NCBI RefSeq assembly: GCF_003814005.1
Contig: NZ_CP033898.1
Location: 1,984,001-2,048,000 of the forward strand
Direction of reading: 5' to 3'
Origin: Corynebacterium pseudopelargi
Lineage (GTDB): Bacteria > Actinomycetota > Actinomycetes > Mycobacteriales > Mycobacteriaceae
DNA: 64,000 bases
This document shows positions 61,277-64,000 of this stretch, piece after piece. The position numbers were made by a program, and so were the translations under genes. Under the pieces are notes generated by a model. That model saw only the letters and a list, made by a program, of their open reading frames with translations. It had not been told where the DNA came from and did no database searches. Every line of letters starts with the position of its first letter. The stretch's first letter is position 1.

Positions 61277-62169
61277 TGCCGTCTTCGACCCTAACCATTG
61301 ACGAGCGTGCGCTCACCACCATCGCCAAAGCGGCGGTGCTCTCGGTACGCGGCACCTCGGCGGTAAGCAAGGTTGCTGGCCGCGACCTGCCTCGGGTTGA
61401 TGTGCGTCTAGATGCAGAACGTAAGACGGCAAACGTAGAGGCATTCATCGCCGCTACGTGGCCAAGCCCCGTCACCGACCTCACCGGTGTGGTGCGCGAG
61501 GCTATCCGCGAGTGGCTGGAAACCTATGCCGGCGTGGAGGCATTGCGCGTCAACGTCGTCGTAAGCGAGCTCGTGCGTGGCCAGCGCCTGAGCACCTTGC
61601 AGGCGCCCACTCCCCCATCGCTGTTCCACCCCAAGGCCATCGAACGTGAAGCCATCGAGCCGCGCGTACACCACGTGGTAGCCGAGGCCAAAGAGCCCCG
61701 AGTGCATCACCGCATCCAAGATGTGCAAGAACCCAGGGTGCGCCGCGGCATCACCGAGCCTGTGCAGCCAAAGGTGCGCCGTGGCATTGCCGAGCCGATC
61801 CGCCCGCGCGTGGATGCTCGCAACACCTCCAAGGTGATTGAACCTCGCGTAGATGCCGTGAACACCTCGCGCGTGATCGAGCCGAAGATCAATCAACGCA
61901 ATACCGCCCGGGTCATTGAGCCGAAGATCAACTCGGTACTCGATGGTCTGCCGGAGCCGAAGGTCGAGGATTATCGCGTCAAGCAACACGACCTCAACCC
62001 GGTGGTAGCACCTGGCGTGCCGGAAGTGAAGATCTCCAGGCCCAAGGAGCAGCCGCTGAAAAAGGCTGAGGCGCCAGCAGCCTTCGAGCTTGCCCCCATT
62101 CGCGTGATCCCCGTGGATCTCAAACGCGGTTTTGCTGATCGCACATCGGAAGGAGCACGCCGTGGCTGA
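61276..62169 (+). CDS. Asp23-type protein with EPRV repeat array
   Basis: 297 aa. Residues 1 to about 115 are an Asp23-like domain (IDERALTTIAKAAVLSVRGT, VEAFIAATWPSPVTDLTGVV, ALRVNVVVSELV). From about residue 130 to 235 there is an array of roughly nine 11-13-residue repeats headed by EPRV, QPKV, RPRV or EPKI (for example KEPRVHHRIQDVQ and IEPRVDAVNTSRV). A Pro-rich tail follows. No membrane helix. The repeat is regular and positively charged and I do not recognise it. Asp23 domain plus repeat suggests a scaffold at the membrane face. Confidence 0.7.
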   Translation: MPSSTLTIDERALTTIAKAAVLSVRGTSAVSKVAGRDLPRVDVRLDAERKTANVEAFIAATWPSPVTDLTGVVREAIREWLETYAGVEALRVNVVVSELVRGQRLSTLQAPTPPSLFHPKAIEREAIEPRVHHVVAEAKEPRVHHRIQDVQEPRVRRGITEPVQPKVRRGIAEPIRPRVDARNTSKVIEPRVDAVNTSRVIEPKINQRNTARVIEPKINSVLDGLPEPKVEDYRVKQHDLNPVVAPGVPEVKISRPKEQPLKKAEAPAAFELAPIRVIPVDLKRGFADRTSEGARRG

Positions 62170-62809
62170 TCAACACCTCGAAGCAAACACTGAAACCTTG
62201 CCGGTGGTCAGCGATAACGAGGCCAAGGCCAACACCGAAGTGGCACCCCGCACTGAGCACCAGGTTCAGGATCAAGGACCGAAATACCTCAAGGGCAGCC
62301 CCGCTGTTCGCGTGCTGATGATCCTGTTCTCGCTGCTGCTGATCGCTCTTGCAGTGATCTGCGGGCGCGAGCTTTGGTGGGTGCGCCAGGAAGGCAATGG
62401 CGACCAGGCGTGGATTCGTCCGCTGCTGGATTGGATTGCCAACCTTGGACAGCAAGACTGGTTCTTCCCCGTCGGCATCGCCATTGGTGTGCTCGGCGTG
62501 GTGCTGCTGATCCTTTCGCTCAAGCCAGCACCGCCGAAGTACATCGCCTCCGATGCGGGCGCCAACACTCGCCTGTACCTGCGCCCCATCGACATTGCTC
62601 GTCGTAGCACTGCCGTGGCTGAGCGCGTCACCGGCGTTTATGATGCCCAAACCACCGTGAACCATAAGGCCACCAAGATCACCGTCAATGTGATCGGCAA
62701 TGATGACCCGAGCTTGGCTGCGCGCGTGGAAGATGAAGTTCGTGCGCACGTCGACAAGCTGGCATCCAAGCCAAAGGTTCGCGTGGTGCTCGGAAAGGAA
62801 GAAGAATGA
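62162..62809 (+). CDS. DUF6286-type membrane protein of the Asp23 locus
   Basis: About 215 aa from the GTG at 62162 (GGAAGGAG upstream; 8-bp overlap with the preceding gene). An acidic, disordered N-terminus is followed by two membrane helices (VLMILFSLLLIALAVICG and VGIAIGVLGVVLLILSL). A soluble C-terminal domain (STAVAERVTGVYDAQTTVNH, ITVNVIGND) resembles the C-terminal part of actinobacterial Asp23-associated proteins (DUF6286). Likely an anchor for the soluble Asp23 proteins. Confidence 0.68.
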   Translation: MADQHLEANTETLPVVSDNEAKANTEVAPRTEHQVQDQGPKYLKGSPAVRVLMILFSLLLIALAVICGRELWWVRQEGNGDQAWIRPLLDWIANLGQQDWFFPVGIAIGVLGVVLLILSLKPAPPKYIASDAGANTRLYLRPIDIARRSTAVAERVTGVYDAQTTVNHKATKITVNVIGNDDPSLAARVEDEVRAHVDKLASKPKVRVVLGKEEE

Positions 62810-63360
62810 AACGTTCAACCGTAGCCTTCGGGCGCATCTTCACCTTCCTCTTGGCTGCAGTCCTCATCGCCATCTCGGTGTGGGCCATCGCCTCGCACTA
62901 CGATGTGCGCGAAGCAGAGCAAGTCAGCGAGGCAGCAAGCTTTGATAGCTGGAACCAGCTCTACGAGCAGCCCTGGTACAACTACCTGCTCTTCGGGCTC
63001 ACGGTGCTGTTTGCCGTGCTTGGTTTGTGGATTCTGATTGCCAACCTGCGCCTCAACCGCGTGGGCCGTGTCAACGTCGAGCGCAAGGGTAAAACCCGCT
63101 CGGCTGTGGCCTTGGATCAGATCGCGGATATGACCGCCGAGGTGCTCGAACAGACCCCCGGTGTGGTGCAATCCAAAGGCACTGCCATTGATAACAAGCG
63201 CGAACGCATCATTCGGATCACCACCACGGTGGACCCGCAAGCCAGTACCGATGTGATCGAGGCAGCTCACCAACAGGCCGAAGAAGATATTCGCGTCGCA
63301 CTTCCTAACTTTGATGTGCGCACCGAATACCGCCTGCACGTGCAGTCGGTCGAAGACTAA
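62806..63360 (+). CDS. AmaP-like membrane anchor of the Asp23 locus
   Basis: 184 aa with two membrane helices (IFTFLLAAVLIAISVWAIAS and YLLFGLTVLFAVLGLWILIA) and a C-terminal cytoplasmic domain (VALDQIADMTAEVLEQTPGV ... ERIIRITTTVDPQASTDVIE). This is the build of AmaP, which recruits Asp23 to the membrane. It overlaps the preceding gene by ATGA and ends the operon before a strong terminator. Confidence 0.7.
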   Translation: MKRSTVAFGRIFTFLLAAVLIAISVWAIASHYDVREAEQVSEAASFDSWNQLYEQPWYNYLLFGLTVLFAVLGLWILIANLRLNRVGRVNVERKGKTRSAVALDQIADMTAEVLEQTPGVVQSKGTAIDNKRERIIRITTTVDPQASTDVIEAAHQQAEEDIRVALPNFDVRTEYRLHVQSVED

Positions 63361-63370
63361 ACACACACAA

Positions 63371-63408
63371 AAAACACCACCGCCTCTTCATGTTGGCGGT
63401 GGTGTTTT
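63371..63408. terminator. Bidirectional terminator after the Asp23 locus
   Basis: 14-bp perfect stem AAAACACCACCGCC / GGCGGTGGTGTTTT with a 10-base loop, between convergent genes. Confidence 0.9.
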
Positions 63409-63452
63409 GCTATGCGCAGGCGCCTTATCAGCGCACAAAGGCCAAGAAGCGT

Positions 63453-63971
63453 CTAGGGGTAGAGGGCCTCGACTCCAGCTACGCCCTTGAGCAGCTCCGG
63501 GTCAATCGGTGTGCCCGTTCGAATCACGGTGAGCTCGCCGGTGGGCTCAAGGATCATGCATTGCACCTGCGACATGGTGGGGATGCCGGCTTTGCGCACA
63601 GCAAAGCGGATGTCATTGCGGTTCATGTGGCTTTTTCGCAGTTGCTTTTCCACCACTTTGCCGTGCGCCACCACGATTCTGGCTCGCCCATCAAGCGCCT
63701 GGCGAATACCCGATACCGAGCGTATGGTGCCAAAGGCTGCTTCAAGGCCCATCAGCGTAATCAAACCCACGATGCCCGCGGCAAGGGTGGGCGGGTGCCC
63801 CACGATCACACGCCCGGCCACGGCACCGAACATGACAATCACCACGGCGTCAAAGGCAGTCATGCGGGCCAGCACGCGAGGGCCAAAGAGGTGCACTAAT
63901 CCAAGAAACGTGATGTAGACAACGAGACCGGCAAGCACCACCACGGGGATGCGCTTGAGCTCGATTGTCAT
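63453..63971 (-). CDS. DUF421 (YetF-type) membrane protein
   Basis: 172 aa with three N-terminal membrane helices, containing the conserved TAFDAVVIVMFGAVAGRVIV, then a DUF421 C-terminal domain (RKSHMNRNDIRFAVRKAGI, MILEPTGELTVI). Family function is poorly known; the B. subtilis member is YetF. It converges on the Asp23 terminator. The 29 bases beyond it hold nothing recognisable. Confidence 0.82.
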   Translation of the reverse strand: MTIELKRIPVVVLAGLVVYITFLGLVHLFGPRVLARMTAFDAVVIVMFGAVAGRVIVGHPPTLAAGIVGLITLMGLEAAFGTIRSVSGIRQALDGRARIVVAHGKVVEKQLRKSHMNRNDIRFAVRKAGIPTMSQVQCMILEPTGELTVIRTGTPIDPELLKGVAGVEALYP

Positions 63972-64000
63972 CTGTTCAACGACGAGCCTTTTGAACTCTT

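Noticed and set aside
1..64000. CRISPR arrays, prophage, insertion sequences, tRNA or rRNA genes
   Set aside because: No regularly spaced repeats of CRISPR length, no transposase, integrase or structural phage protein, and no tRNA-like or rRNA sequence were found. The short tandem repeats seen are simple 18- and 21-bp units without spacers.

Overview
The window reads as chromosome from a Corynebacterium or close mycolata relative. Evidence: DtxR-type iron boxes, a sialic-acid ABC transporter with the permease-ATPase fusion known from C. glutamicum, a glpD/TetR/flavoprotein/lipid-kinase block with the gene order of M. tuberculosis Rv2249c-Rv2252, and a ribosomal protein cluster split after rpsQ, as in corynebacteria. 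No transposase, integrase, phage gene, CRISPR array, tRNA or rRNA was seen.

Layout. 344-6742: sialic-acid-type ABC importer (siaEFGI-like) plus a nanA-like lyase. 6807-11361: a secreted lipocalin, then trehalose PTS (treB) and trehalose-6-phosphate hydrolase (treC). 11688-16622: a DUF4230 protein, the 5-oxoprolinase-type trio pxpA/B/C (ycsF, kipI, kipA) and a divergent PucR regulator. 16637-21818: glpD with a TetR gene, divergent from an alkyl-DHAP-synthase-like flavoprotein and a diacylglycerol-kinase-family enzyme. 21884-24642: a YhgE/Pip membrane protein and panD. 24818-26069: rplN-rplX-rplE, read leftward from their own promoter.

26433-46538 is the main accessory locus. Two operons converge. 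The rightward one encodes a catechol siderophore pathway: DHB dehydrogenase, isochorismatase, isochorismate synthase, DHB-AMP ligase, stand-alone aryl carrier protein, Fes-like esterase and a one-module C-A-T-TE NRPS. The NRPS adenylation pocket reads as serine-specific, so the predicted product is a DHB-Ser (enterobactin-like) compound. The leftward operon encodes three exported envelope proteins, a siderophore-binding lipoprotein, two FecCD permeases and an ATPase. DtxR-like boxes precede dhbA, dhbB and the uptake operon; the last one fills the spacer of a good promoter. The operons meet at a C10 tract and a 21-bp tandem repeat. The locus therefore appears to make, take up and hydrolyse a catechol siderophore under iron control, and it lies between rpsQ and rplN.

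46793-53253: an NmrA-like oxidoreductase, MscS channel, Tat-exported PhoX-family phosphatase, small membrane proteins, YccF and a DMT-type transporter. 53415-54125: a decayed ABC exporter. 54199-59360: rpsJ-rplC-rplD-rplW-rplB-rpsS-rplV-rpsC-rplP-rpmC-rpsQ, read leftward and ended by a terminator. 60157-63360: an Asp23/Gls24 envelope-stress locus in two transcription blocks. 63453-63971: a DUF421 membrane protein.

A 12-mer, AGCTTTTCGACG, occurs seven times, six of them between genes or at gene remnants. I cannot assign it to a known element.
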